Assembly (NCBI RefSeq): GCF_028807635.1
Contig: NZ_JARBAX010000001.1
Location: 2,059,001-2,123,000 of the forward strand
Direction of reading: 5' to 3'
DNA length: 64,000 nucleotides
Source of the DNA: Streptomyces spiramyceticus
GTDB taxonomy: Bacteria > Actinomycetota > Actinomycetes > Streptomycetales > Streptomycetaceae
The notes beneath the pieces were generated by a model. The model was not told where the DNA came from. It saw only the letters and a list, made by a program, of their open reading frames with translations, and did no database searches. This document shows, in pieces, positions 9,684-18,611 of the stretch. Within the stretch, counting starts at the first letter, position 1. The number at the start of each line of letters is the position of its first letter. Both the position numbers and the translations under genes were made by a program.

Positions 9684-10499
9684 GTGCCGATCAGCAAAGT
9701 CAACGGGATCAACATCAGTTTCGACGTCACAGGCCGGGGAGAACCCGTCGTCATGGTGATGGGATCCGGATCGAGCGGCCGGGCGTGGCACCTGCACCAG
9801 GTTCCGGCGCTGGTCTCGGCCGGATATCAGGTCGTCACCTTCAACAACCGTGGCATTGCCCCCACCGACGCCTGCGCCGACGGATTCACCGTCGACGACA
9901 TGGTGGCGGACACGGCCGGACTCGCCGAACATCTGGGGCTCGGCCCCTGCCGCTTCGTGGGCACCTCGATGGGCGCCCACGTCGTACAGGAACTGTGTCT
10001 GGCACGACCGGAATTGGTGAGCCAGGCGGTCCTGATCGCGACCCGGGGACGAAGTGACGTCATGCGCAGGACCCGTTCACAAGCGGAACGGGAATTCCAC
10101 GACAGTGGCCACAAGATACCGCCGCTGTACGCGGCGACCCAGCGTGCCATGGAATATCTCTCACCCGCGACTCTCAATGAGGACAAGGAGATTCAGAACT
10201 GGCTCGACATCTTCGAGGTCGCGCCGGTCGCACGGACACCCGGATACCGTGCCCAGATGAATGTGGGCATCACCGCAAGCCGCTTGGACGCCTACAGAAG
10301 AATCCGTTCGGAGTGCCTCGTCATCGGATTCGCCGACGACTTGGTGCTGCCGCCGCATCTCAGCCGTGAGGTCGCCGACGCGATCCCCGATTCCCGCTAC
10401 ACGGAAATCGGGGACGCGGGTCATTACGGCTACTTGGAGCGGCCCGACCAGGTCAACGCCGCACTGCTGGAATTCTTCGCATCCACGACCGCGGTGTAG
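9684..10499 (+). CDS. Alpha/beta hydrolase, 271 aa
   Basis: GTG 9684 follows GGAGAGAGAG and gives VPISKVNGINISFDVTG, the usual beginning of this fold; longer in-frame extensions upstream lack a ribosome site. Expected motifs are present: oxyanion loop VMGSGSSG, nucleophile elbow GTSMGA, a late Asp (GFADDLVLPP) and His in GDAGHYGYLERP. It resembles haloperoxidase or homoserine-acetyltransferase-type hydrolases. It is read away from mbtH and may be the last gene of the cluster. Codon use is less GC-biased than in the flanking monooxygenase. Confidence 0.85.
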   Translation: MPISKVNGINISFDVTGRGEPVVMVMGSGSSGRAWHLHQVPALVSAGYQVVTFNNRGIAPTDACADGFTVDDMVADTAGLAEHLGLGPCRFVGTSMGAHVVQELCLARPELVSQAVLIATRGRSDVMRRTRSQAEREFHDSGHKIPPLYAATQRAMEYLSPATLNEDKEIQNWLDIFEVAPVARTPGYRAQMNVGITASRLDAYRRIRSECLVIGFADDLVLPPHLSREVADAIPDSRYTEIGDAGHYGYLERPDQVNAALLEFFASTTAV

Positions 10500-10661
10500 C
10501 CGAGCTTGTTCTTCACCTGGGAAGCGTCTCCGACTGTGGCAGGAACAAGGACCTCGACAATCCTCATTCTTGCTGGTCATAGGCACTTTTTACGTTCGTG
10601 ATCACGATCCGGACAGCCCGCCACGCGAAAGCCCGAGACCAGAGCCCGGTGTCGGGATCGG

Positions 10662-11545
10662 TCAGTTGTCGCGGGGTTTGCCGAACTCTTCAATCAGCAC
10701 GGGATACTGCTCCCCACCGTGTCCGGCGGCGATCGAGCGGTCGGCCATCGCCTTGATCAACTTCGGCAGTTCGGCGTTGACGCCCGCCGCCTCGCTCTCC
10801 TCGATCAAGTGTGCCATCGCCCGTGCGTCGGTCTCCAGGGCCGACACCTCGGCCGGGAAGGAGCCGCTGTCGATCTGCTCGGCATACCCCGGCAGCCATG
10901 CGGCCACACCGGCAGCGATCTGCTGCGCAAACGGCGCATACGTTGCGGCGTCAACACCGGCCGTCCTGAGCAGGGCAGTGCCCTGGAGCCAGGCGTTCAG
11001 GACGCTCCACATCATGGCCAGGCCGGCCACGTCGTACAGAGACGCCAGCCCATGGTCCGCGCCAAGGTAGGTGACGGTACCGAGCGCATCGAGTGCTGAC
11101 TTGTGTGCCTCGAAGTCCGACTGCGGCCCGCTGTGCAGGATCACCGCCTCGGCGGTCCCGATCGCCGGCGGGATGGCCATGATGGCGCCGTCCAGGTAAT
11201 GGGCGCCGCGCTGCTCGGCCCATTGGGCGGCTTCCCGGGCCTGGGCCGAGTCGCCGAGGTCAGATTGATCAACATCGTGCCGCCCAGCTCGACATCGCTC
11301 GCGCCGAACAGCTCGTGCATGGCCTGGTAGTCGCTGACGCAGATGATCGTAAGAGAACCTGCCTTGAGCGCGTCGCCAACCGTTGTCGCCAGCCGTGCGC
11401 CCTCGGCCACCAACTGGTCGGCCTTGGAGGCCGTACGGTTCCACACGGTTGTGGGATGCCCGGCTTTCAGGAACGCGCCGGCGAGTGCCTGGCCCATCAG
11501 TCCGAGTCCGATGACTGTCACGGGTGTATCGGTTTTGTTGTTCAT
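10662..11545 (-). pseudogene. NADPH-dependent imine reductase-like gene with a single-base frameshift
   Basis: The N-terminal half (MNNKTDTPVTVIGLGLMGQ, from 11545) and the C-terminal half (SAQAREAAQWAEQRGAHYLDG to the stop at 10662) are in different frames. They join near 11255, where ACCTCGGCGAC appears to have lost one G from ACCTCGGGCGAC; restoring it gives about 294 residues. The sequence matches Streptomyces imine reductases closely: the VWNRT motif, LYDVAGLAMMWS with an Asp at the usual catalytic position of the R-selective type, and a C-terminal helical domain. Either it is a recent pseudogene or the assembly has one base error. It is divergent from a MerR gene that probably controls it. 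Confidence 0.75.
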
Positions 11546-11552
11546 GGCAGCA

Positions 11553-11583
11553 TCGTCAACGTTGATACCGGTGTGAAGGTCAA
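11553..11583 (-). promoter_or_regulatory. MerR-type promoter/operator between the imine reductase and merR genes
   Basis: On the reverse strand TTGACC (11583-11578) and TGACGA (11558-11553) are separated by 19 bases, the long spacer typical of MerR-controlled promoters. The spacer is centred on ACCGGT with imperfect inverted arms (11 of 16 positions match). The MerR ATG begins 12 bp away. Confidence 0.6.
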
Positions 11584-11594
11584 GCGAGGTTTCG

Positions 11595-12002
11595 ATGCGT
11601 ATCGGGGAACTGAGTCGCCGGACGGGCGTCAACGCCCATCAGTTGCGCTACTACGAGGCCCAGGGCCTGCTGGAGGCAGACCGCGGCGCGAACGGTTACC
11701 GCGAGTACGACGAAAACGCCGTGCTGCGGGTGAAGCAGATCCGGCACCTGCTTGGTGCCGGTTTGTCCTCCGAGGACATCGCGTACCTGCTGCCCTGTGC
11801 GGTCGGAGAGGCCCCGGAGCTGCCCGGGTGTTCCGAATTGCTGGCCGCGATGCGGTCACGGCTGCGGCGACTGGACGATCAGATGGACAGGCTCGCTCAA
11901 TCCCGCGACGCTCTTGCCGACTACATCGATGCGGCCGAGCGAATGGGCAACGAGAGCTATCCACCCTTTGACGATGCTGACGTGGAGCCCGTCCCCGCCT
12001 GA
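11595..12002 (+). CDS. MerR-family transcriptional regulator, 135 aa
   Basis: The N-terminal winged helix-turn-helix is MRIGELSRRTGVNAHQLRYYE, followed by the wing residues GYREYDE and a long coiled-coil dimerisation helix around residues 75-110. The C-terminus is short and has only one cysteine in the CAVGEAPELPGC loop region plus another a few residues later. Metal sensing is therefore possible but unproven. It is divergent from the imine reductase gene with the operator between them. Confidence 0.9.
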   Translation: MRIGELSRRTGVNAHQLRYYEAQGLLEADRGANGYREYDENAVLRVKQIRHLLGAGLSSEDIAYLLPCAVGEAPELPGCSELLAAMRSRLRRLDDQMDRLAQSRDALADYIDAAERMGNESYPPFDDADVEPVPA

Positions 12003-12400
12003 GCAGCCGGGGTGCCCCGTCTTGCGGAACCGTCTCGACCAGCGGCACCCGCCGGCCTGCGAGACCACCGCCGACGCCCCGGCCGGGACGGCATCCGGGA
12101 CGCCCAACACCGTGAAAGCCCCAGCTTGGGCCCGGATCACCCTGCCGAGCCGAACTTGCATCCATCTTTCATCGCTCCAACGTCGAACCCGGACGCCTGC
12201 TGCTGGTTGCGTGGACAGGCACGTGACGACCGATCAGAGGTGCGCACTGTGGCGAAGGCAGCCGCCGTTCCCACGTGGCACAAGCTCGCACAGCCGACCG
12301 CACTTCGGCGGGCCGCGTGGGCCCGAGGCGATGACCGCACCGCTGGGCCCTCCTGCTCCCCGGTTCCGGCCGCCCCTTGGTCGGCAGCCCCATGAGCCGA
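12003..12400. other. Intergenic stretch without a recognisable gene
   Basis: About 400 bp between merR and a strong hairpin. Several frames are open but none shows a plausible start, ribosome site or familiar protein pattern on either strand. The presence of a downstream terminator suggests something rightward is transcribed, most likely the merR message tail or a decayed gene. Confidence 0.4.
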
Positions 12401-12445
12401 CAGTGCCCCGCCGCGCATCCCCCGCGGCGGGGCACTGCCTTTTCC
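12401..12445 (+). terminator. Strong intrinsic terminator
   Basis: A perfect 15-bp stem CAGTGCCCCGCCGCG / CGCGGCGGGGCACTG with a 7-base loop, followed by CCTTTTCCC. It could also end leftward transcription of the DUF1772 gene. Confidence 0.85.
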
Positions 12446-12541
12446 CGTGGAGGGTCAGCGGTTGAACTGAACGATGCGGGAGCAGTCAGCTCCGTACACG
12501 CCTCACCAGACACCCGGCCCCGCCAAATGGTTGCCCTCGGG

Positions 12542-13030
12542 TTAATTCCCGCCGACGACACCGGAACTGGCGACAAGGACGAACCCGGCGGTGACGAGCA
12601 GTGTCCGTACGAGGTGCAGCCGGTTCCACCGCACCTCGAACGGTTCACGCACCTGGCGATCCCCGGTCCCGGCCTGCTCGGATGCGGCGAGGGCGTTGTT
12701 GAGGGGAATGTTCCCGGCGACGGTGACGAGGTGATTGACCAGCACGCACGCGAGCCCGGCCCCGAGCAGTCCCCATTGCGCAGCGGACCGGTCGTCGCCG
12801 GGTACGGCGAGGGCGGCGACCGGAAAGACCACCGAGGCGAGCATGACGCTTACGAACACCGCACCCGGTACTTCCTCGTTGATGCGCCGCATGGCAGCCA
12901 CGAACTGCTCGTCCGTGAGCCGCGCGAGGGCGGGCATGATCCCGGTGAGGAAGATCAGCATGAATCCGGCGTAGAGCCCGGTGGCAACGACGGCAAGGAC
13001 GAGCAGCAGAGTGGCCATGGCGCACATCAT
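12542..13030 (-). CDS. DUF1772 (anthrone-oxygenase-like) membrane protein
   Basis: A small integral membrane protein with about four helices. The family pattern is visible: LTGIMPALARLTDEQF, the FVAAMRRIN segment, GNIPLNNAL and WNRLHLVRTLL near the C-terminus. ATG 13030 has GGGGG upstream at a normal distance; ATG 13018 (MATLLLVL) is the alternative, and an ATG at 13048 is less likely. Relatives act as oxygenase-like proteins in polyketide clusters, but most members have no assigned role. The gene stands alone, downstream of the ABC operon terminator. Confidence 0.75.
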   Translation of the reverse strand: MMCAMATLLLVLAVVATGLYAGFMLIFLTGIMPALARLTDEQFVAAMRRINEEVPGAVFVSVMLASVVFPVAALAVPGDDRSAAQWGLLGAGLACVLVNHLVTVAGNIPLNNALAASEQAGTGDRQVREPFEVRWNRLHLVRTLLVTAGFVLVASSGVVGGN

Positions 13031-13041
13031 GGCGCGTTCGG

Positions 13042-13073
13042 CCCCCACGGTGGCTCAATTCAGTCCGTGGGGG
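13042..13073 (-). terminator. Terminator of the ABC operon
   Basis: CCCCCACGG and CCGTGGGGG are separated by 14 bases, placed downstream of the permease stop at 13156 and overlapping the 5' flank of the DUF1772 gene. Confidence 0.6.
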
Positions 13074-13155
13074 TCCCCCCTGGACGCAGTCCTTTGGGTG
13101 AGTTTGAGGACCGCACCGTTTGAGAACCGCACCCGCAGCCGCACCGCCACCGGCC

Positions 13156-14013
13156 TCAGGACACAACGTCCTTACGCCCGAACCCCCTGAACGCGAGAGC
13201 GAAAAGCACCACCGCATACGTAACCGAAACCGCCGCCCCCTTGAGCATCCCGCCCCACTCCAGCTCCGGCTGAAGCGCATCCGCCCAAGCGAACTGCCAG
13301 TGCGCCGGCAAGAAGTCACGCCAGGCCCCGAGCGCCGTCACCGCATCGAGCACGTTCCCGACGATCGTCAGACCCACAGCGCCACCGACCGCCCCCAGCG
13401 GGGCATCGGTCTTCGTGGACAGCCAGAACGCCAGCCCAGCAGTGACCAGTTGCGAGACAAAAATGAACGCGACAACGAGCGCGAGCCGAGGCACCGCATC
13501 CCCCGCAGCCAGCGACCCGCCGGTCGGCAGTTCCAGCGCCCCCCACCCGTACGCGATGGACCCCGCAGCCAGCGCCACGACCGGCAGCAGCACCATCGCC
13601 GCCAGGCTGAAGCCCAGCGCCACCGCGAGCTTGCTCCACAGCAGCCGGGCGCGCGGCACGGGCGCCGCCAGCAGGTAGCGCAGCGACGACCAGTTGGCCT
13701 CGGAAGCCACCGTGTCGCCGCAGAACAGCGCCACCGGCACCACCAGCAGGAACCCCGCCGACACGAAGAGGCACGTCGCCGCGAAATTGGCACCCGACGC
13801 CGTCGCGGTGTCCATCAGAGTCACCCGGCCGCTGTCCGCACTGGGCGTGCCGCCGATCGCGAACGCCGCGATCAGGACGAGGGGCAGGGCGCCCAGCACG
13901 AGGGCCATCACCATCGTGCGCCGCCTGCGCCACTGCCGCATCGCTTCGACGCGCAGCGGCAGGGTGCGCCCTGCCCGGTAACCGGACGCGGCCTCAACGA
14001 CGTTAGTGCTCAT
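13156..14013 (-). CDS. ABC transporter permease, 285 aa
   Basis: An ABC-2-type permease with six predicted helices, a basic N-terminal elbow (EAMRQWRRRRTMVM), a large extracytoplasmic loop after helix 1 and the cytoplasmic segment VASEANWSSLRYLLAAPVPRARLLWSK that usually contacts the ATPase. The ATG at 14013 overlaps the stop of the ATPase-fusion gene by 4 bases, so the two are made together. Open frame continues upstream inside the ATPase gene but is not the real start. Confidence 0.9.
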   Translation of the reverse strand: MSTNVVEAASGYRAGRTLPLRVEAMRQWRRRRTMVMALVLGALPLVLIAAFAIGGTPSADSGRVTLMDTATASGANFAATCLFVSAGFLLVVPVALFCGDTVASEANWSSLRYLLAAPVPRARLLWSKLAVALGFSLAAMVLLPVVALAAGSIAYGWGALELPTGGSLAAGDAVPRLALVVAFIFVSQLVTAGLAFWLSTKTDAPLGAVGGAVGLTIVGNVLDAVTALGAWRDFLPAHWQFAWADALQPELEWGGMLKGAAVSVTYAVVLFALAFRGFGRKDVVS

Positions 14014-16655
14014 GCGGAAGAGCCTCCGATCAGAGTGAGGAACGCATCCTCCAGGCGACGGTTCGGCCCGACACCCGTCAACGGGACGTCCAGCCGGACC
14101 AGTTCGCCAATGAGCTCGGCCGGCGACGCGCCTTCCAGCCGTACCAGCAGGCCTTCCTCCGTCCGTACGGCGGACCCGATGCCCGGCAGCGCGCCGACCT
14201 TCTCGGCCAGCGCCTCCGACACCTCGCTCTCCGTCGTCACGAGCAGGGTGTCTCCCCCGCCGGTGATCTCGTCGACGGGACCGGCCTGCATCAGCCGCCC
14301 ACGGTCCATGACCACCAGATGGGTGCAGGACTGCTCGACCTCCGAGAGGAGGTGACTGGAGACGATGACGGTCCGGCCTGCGGCGGCGTATCGGATCATC
14401 ACGTCCCGCATCTCGCGGATCTGTGGCGGGTCGAGACCGTTCGTCGGCTCGTCGAGTATGAGCAGGTCCGGCAGCCCGAGCATGGCCTGGGCGATGGCGA
14501 GGCGCTGCCTCATGCCCTGCGAGTACGTCCGTACGGCCCGCTCCAGAGCATCGCCGAGCCCCGCGATCTCCAGGGCCTCCTCCAGATGGGAGTCCTCGAC
14601 GGGCCTTCCGGTCGCCTGCCAGTACAGGTCGAGGTTGGCCCGCCCGCTGAGGTGCGGCAGAAAGCCCGCGCCCTCGACGAACGAACCGACACGCGACAGC
14701 ACGGGGGATCCCGGCCTGATGGCGTGCCCGAAGACCCGGATCTCGCCGCTGTCGGGCGTGATGAGGCCCATCAGCATGCGCAGGGTGGTGGTCTTGCCCG
14801 CGCCGTTCGGCCCGAGCAGCCCCAGAACCTGCCCCTTCTCCACCCGGAACGAAAGGTCCCGTACGGCATACCGGTCGGCGGACTTGGCGTACCGCTTCGT
14901 CAGGTCCGTGATCTGCAGCGGCACCTCGGCGAGCGCCGGATCCGGCGCGGGCGCGGCGGCCCGCCGTCGTGCGGTGAGCAGCAGCACGGCGGCCAGGGCC
15001 GCGCCACCGGCCGGGAGCCCCCAGACCCACCAGGGCAGCGCGGCCGCCTGGGTCTTCACGCCGGGCGCGGTCGGCACGGTGAGCGCCCCGTCCCCTTCGA
15101 GGGAGACGGTGTACGCCGCCGGGTCGGCCGGGGACGCGTACCCGAGGTCGGTGGCGGCGAGGACGAGGCGGAGCCGGTGCCCAGCCCTGACCTCGTGGTC
15201 GACGGCCGGAAGCTTCAGCTCGACGGTGGCGCCGTCCTTGGCACCGGCACCGGTGACACGGACGGGTACGACGAGCTGCGAGGGCAGCACCTGCCGGCGC
15301 CCGTCCGCACTCACGTCGTACACCTTGCCGAACAGCACGGCATCGCCCCGGTCCGACCGCACCTTGACCCGTACGGTCGGTGAGCCGGTGATGCGCAGAT
15401 CGGAGGCAAGGGCCCCGGTTTCGAAGCGTGCGTACTGGCCGGGGAAGTCTAGGGAAAGCCCCACCCCGAGCCCGGACAGCTGGGAGAGAGCGCCGATGCC
15501 CGGTACGGCGGAGATGGCGGGCGGATTCGCCCCGGCCGGATTCTCGAAGGTCTGCTCGCGCTTGCCGGCGAGCTTCAGTTCCCGCTCGCCGCCACCGAGG
15601 CCCGGGTAGCGATCACTCGTGGCGCCTCTCAACTGGGCGGCGCCATCGGTGGAACTGACGCCTCCGGTGCGGGTGACGCGGAAGGCGGGCCCGGTGTCCG
15701 CGCCTTTGTCCCCCTTCAGGTAGCGGTCGAACCAGTCGGTGATCCGCCCCTCCACCCGGGAGGTCTCGCGGTCCCCGCCGTCGTGCCCGCCCGCGATCCA
15801 GTCGACGGCGACGGGTGCGCCGTTGCCCTTGATCGCCTGCGCCATGGCGTCGGCCTGGCCGAGCGGGAAGAGCGAGTCGTTCTGCCCCTGCACGATGAGC
15901 GCGGGCACCTTGATGCGGTCGCCGACGGCGGAGGGGCTGTGCGCTTCGAGCAGCTCACGGGCGGCGGTGTCCGGCGTTCCGGCGACCGCGACCCGCTCGT
16001 ACATCTCGCACAGCTGCTTTTCGAACCTCTCGCACCCGCCACCGGTGTTGATGAAAATCCCGGCCCAGAGTTTCTTGAAGACCCCGTCGGGGAAAAGCGA
16101 GTCGGCCAGGTTCCAGTAGGTGATCTGCGGCGCGATGGCGTCGACCCGCTTGTCGTGACCGGCGGCGAGCAGCGACACGGCACCTCCGTATGACGATCCG
16201 CTGACGCCGACGCGCGGGTCGCCGTCCGCGTCGAGCCGCACCTCGGGGCGGTCCGCGAGCCAGTCGATCAGCCGCGAGACGTCCTTGACCTCGCCGTCCG
16301 GATCGTTCAGCCCGATCTTCCCGGTGGACCTCCCGAAGCCGCGCGCCGACCAGGTCAGCACGGCGTACCCGTCTCTTGCCAGCTGTTCGGCCTGCGCCTG
16401 TACGTCGCGCTTGCTGCCGCCGAAGCCGTGCCCGAGCAGCACGGCGGGCCGCTTGGCGTCGACGCCGCTCCCGCCGCCCGCGGTGAAGAACGAGGTGTCG
16501 ATCTTCACCCCGTTCATGCGCATGATCCGTTCCTCGCGTTGCACAGTGGGTGCGCTGTCGGAGGCGGCAGCCGTCCATGTGCCGGCCCCGACCAGGACGG
16601 CACACGCGGCGGCCGCACCGGTGAGCACCCGGCTGCGGGGAATGCGTAGCTTCAT
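14010..16655 (-). CDS. Secreted X-Pro-peptidase-like hydrolase fused to an ABC ATPase, 881 aa
   Basis: Two proteins are joined. Residues 1-33 are a signal-like or anchor segment. Residues about 40-535 form an alpha/beta hydrolase of the CocE/S15 (X-Pro dipeptidyl-peptidase) type, with GHGFGGSK, the nucleophile elbow GSSYGG, GQNDSLFP and a later His in AGGHDGGD, plus a C-terminal jelly-roll. A hydrophobic helix (PWWVWGLPAGGAALAAVLLL) follows. The rest is a complete ABC ATPase: GPNGAGKTT, SQGMRQRLAIAQ and LLILDEPTNGLDP. The topology places the hydrolase outside and the ATPase inside the membrane. It is followed directly by its permease. Confidence 0.9.
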   Translation of the reverse strand: MKLRIPRSRVLTGAAAACAVLVGAGTWTAAASDSAPTVQREERIMRMNGVKIDTSFFTAGGGSGVDAKRPAVLLGHGFGGSKRDVQAQAEQLARDGYAVLTWSARGFGRSTGKIGLNDPDGEVKDVSRLIDWLADRPEVRLDADGDPRVGVSGSSYGGAVSLLAAGHDKRVDAIAPQITYWNLADSLFPDGVFKKLWAGIFINTGGGCERFEKQLCEMYERVAVAGTPDTAARELLEAHSPSAVGDRIKVPALIVQGQNDSLFPLGQADAMAQAIKGNGAPVAVDWIAGGHDGGDRETSRVEGRITDWFDRYLKGDKGADTGPAFRVTRTGGVSSTDGAAQLRGATSDRYPGLGGGERELKLAGKREQTFENPAGANPPAISAVPGIGALSQLSGLGVGLSLDFPGQYARFETGALASDLRITGSPTVRVKVRSDRGDAVLFGKVYDVSADGRRQVLPSQLVVPVRVTGAGAKDGATVELKLPAVDHEVRAGHRLRLVLAATDLGYASPADPAAYTVSLEGDGALTVPTAPGVKTQAAALPWWVWGLPAGGAALAAVLLLTARRRAAAPAPDPALAEVPLQITDLTKRYAKSADRYAVRDLSFRVEKGQVLGLLGPNGAGKTTTLRMLMGLITPDSGEIRVFGHAIRPGSPVLSRVGSFVEGAGFLPHLSGRANLDLYWQATGRPVEDSHLEEALEIAGLGDALERAVRTYSQGMRQRLAIAQAMLGLPDLLILDEPTNGLDPPQIREMRDVMIRYAAAGRTVIVSSHLLSEVEQSCTHLVVMDRGRLMQAGPVDEITGGGDTLLVTTESEVSEALAEKVGALPGIGSAVRTEEGLLVRLEGASPAELIGELVRLDVPLTGVGPNRRLEDAFLTLIGGSSA

Positions 16656-16777
16656 GTCTGAACCCTAGGTCCCGGGTATGACAGCCGAAGCTGCCCCCAG
16701 ATGGAACTCTCTGGAGTACGCAAGGAGTACGAGGCCTTCGCCCCGTACCGCGGCAGGAGTAGTGAAGGGCAGTACCC

Positions 16778-17200
16778 ATGGACATCCGGATGGACATCCG
16801 ACGCGCGACGACCGTGGCCGAGCTGACCGCCGCCGAGCACCTCTACGACGGCCCGGCCCGCCCCGAATGGGCCGAGCGTTTCCTGGCGGCGCCCGGCCAT
16901 CTGATGCTCATCGCGTACGTCGCCGGGGTGCCGGCCGGAATGGTCTCGGGCATCGAGATGACCCACCCGGACAAGGGCACCGAGATGTGCCTGTACGAGC
17001 TGTCGGTCGACGAGCCGTACCGGCGGCGCGGCATCGGCCGTGCCCTGACCCGGGCGCTGGCGGCGGTCGCGCGCGAGCGCGGCTGTTACGACATGTGGGT
17101 CGGGGTCGAGCGCGACAACGACGCGGCGCTCGCGACGTACCGCTCGGCGCAGGCGCAGGACGACGGCGATTTCGCCATGCTGACGTGGCCGCTGGCCTGA
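16778..17200 (+). CDS. GNAT-family acetyltransferase, 140 aa
   Basis: A compact N-acetyltransferase with the CoA-binding motif EPYRRRGIGRALTRALAAVA preceded by the strand LYELSVDE, and a C-terminal MLTWPLA. The substrate is unknown. It is divergent from the hydrolase-ABC fusion with a 122-bp gap that should hold both promoters. Confidence 0.85.
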   Translation: MDIRMDIRRATTVAELTAAEHLYDGPARPEWAERFLAAPGHLMLIAYVAGVPAGMVSGIEMTHPDKGTEMCLYELSVDEPYRRRGIGRALTRALAAVARERGCYDMWVGVERDNDAALATYRSAQAQDDGDFAMLTWPLA

Positions 17201-17350
17201 CTCCCCCTACCTCCTCTTACCTCCGGTAATGCCTTCATGTGCACCCGTCCACCACACGGGCCCCTGACCTGCACATCCGCACCACGTATCGGCACCGTCC
17301 AGACCGTAAGTTGCCCGGGATCCGGTCAACGAAAGGTCAGGTGCACACGT

Positions 17351-18529
17351 ATGAGACTCACCTTCCGCCGCGCGGGGACCCTGATACCCGTCATAGCCCT
17401 CACCACCGGTTTCCAGCTGGCGGGCCCGCCCGCCGCACAGAGCGCACCGCTCATCGACCTTCGCCTGGCGCCTGCCTCAACCGCCGTCGAAAACAGCTGG
17501 ATTGTCGTCCTGAAGGACGGCACGACCAGCGCCGCCGACCTGGGCGTAACCCCGCATCACGTCTACCGCAGCGTCCTCACGGGCTTCTCCACCACCATGT
17601 CGAAGGCTCAGGCTGCCGAGCTGGCGGCGGACCCGAGGGTGGCGTACGTCGAACAGGACGCCCGGGTACGGCTCACCGAGACGCAGACCAACGCCACCTG
17701 GGGCATCGACCGCATCGACCAGCGGAACCTCCCGCTCTCGACGACGTACACGCACGACACCACCGCGTCGAACGTCTCCGCGTACATCATCGACACCGGT
17801 ATCCGCACCTCCCACAGCGAGTTCGGTGGCCGCGCAAAGATCGGCACGGACACGGTGGGCGACGGCCGCAACGGCCAGGACTGCCAGGGCCACGGCACAC
17901 ACGTGGCGGGCACGGTGGGCGGCAGGAAGTACGGCGTGGCCAAGGCCGTCAACCTGGTCGGCGTACGCGTCCTGAACTGCGCGGGCTCCGGTACGACGGC
18001 GGGCGTCATCGCCGGCGTCGACTGGGTGACCGCCAACGCCAGGAAGCCGGCCGTGGCGAACATGAGCCTGGGCGGCGGCGCCAGCACGGCCCTGGACAAC
18101 GCGGTGAAGCGGTCCGTTGCGTCCGGCGTCAGCTACGCGGTCGCGGCGGGCAACGGCAACATCCTCGGCTGGCCCGCGAACGCGTGCAACTCCTCCCCGG
18201 CGCGCGTCCCCGAGGCCATCACGGTGGGCGCGACCGACAGCGCCGACCGCCGGGCGTCCTTCTCCAACTACGGGACGTGCCTGGACCTGTTCGCCCCCGG
18301 CGTGAAGGTCACCTCGGCCTGGAAGGACAGCGACACGGCCACGAACACCATTTCCGGTACGTCGATGGCCGCCCCGCACACAGCAGGCGTTGCCGCCCTC
18401 TACATCTCGGCACACCCCACCGCAACCCCGGCGCAGGTCCGCAACGCGCTGGTGAACAACGCAACCCCGGGCAAGGTCCAGGACCCGCTCACCGGCTCCC
18501 CGAACCGGCTGCTGCACTCCCTCTTCTGA
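17351..18529 (+). CDS. Secreted subtilisin-like serine protease (S8), 392 aa
   Basis: The ATG at 17351 gives a typical signal peptide (MRLTFRRAGTLIPVIALTTG to about residue 31). An I9-type inhibitory propeptide (SWIVVLKDGTT to VAYVEQDA) and the mature peptidase follow. The catalytic triad is readable: Asp148 in YIIDTGI, His181 in GHGTHVAG and Ser338 in SGTSMAAPH. Four cysteines suggest two disulfides, as in proteinase K-like enzymes. Earlier in-frame starts lack a ribosome site and would spoil the signal peptide. It acts outside the cell. Confidence 0.95.
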   Translation: MRLTFRRAGTLIPVIALTTGFQLAGPPAAQSAPLIDLRLAPASTAVENSWIVVLKDGTTSAADLGVTPHHVYRSVLTGFSTTMSKAQAAELAADPRVAYVEQDARVRLTETQTNATWGIDRIDQRNLPLSTTYTHDTTASNVSAYIIDTGIRTSHSEFGGRAKIGTDTVGDGRNGQDCQGHGTHVAGTVGGRKYGVAKAVNLVGVRVLNCAGSGTTAGVIAGVDWVTANARKPAVANMSLGGGASTALDNAVKRSVASGVSYAVAAGNGNILGWPANACNSSPARVPEAITVGATDSADRRASFSNYGTCLDLFAPGVKVTSAWKDSDTATNTISGTSMAAPHTAGVAALYISAHPTATPAQVRNALVNNATPGKVQDPLTGSPNRLLHSLF

Positions 18530-18554
18530 CCGGCTCTCCCGCACTGTGACGGGT

Positions 18555-18588
18555 GACCGGCCGCCACTGAGCCGAGTGGCGGCCGGTC
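18555..18588. terminator. Bidirectional terminator hairpin
   Basis: A perfect 14-bp stem GACCGGCCGCCACT / AGTGGCGGCCGGTC with a 6-base loop between the convergent protease and CHRD genes. Confidence 0.85.
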
Positions 18589-18611
18589 GCTGTGCGTAGC
18601 CCGCGCCCCTA

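Noticed and set aside
1..10500. Search for NRPS or PKS modules to match the MbtH gene
   Set aside because: No adenylation, condensation or ketosynthase motifs are present on either strand in this part, so none is claimed.
12003..12400. Open frames of up to about 237 codons between merR and the terminator
   Set aside because: No ribosome site, no signal peptide, no recognisable motif, and one overlaps the end of merR; not called as genes.
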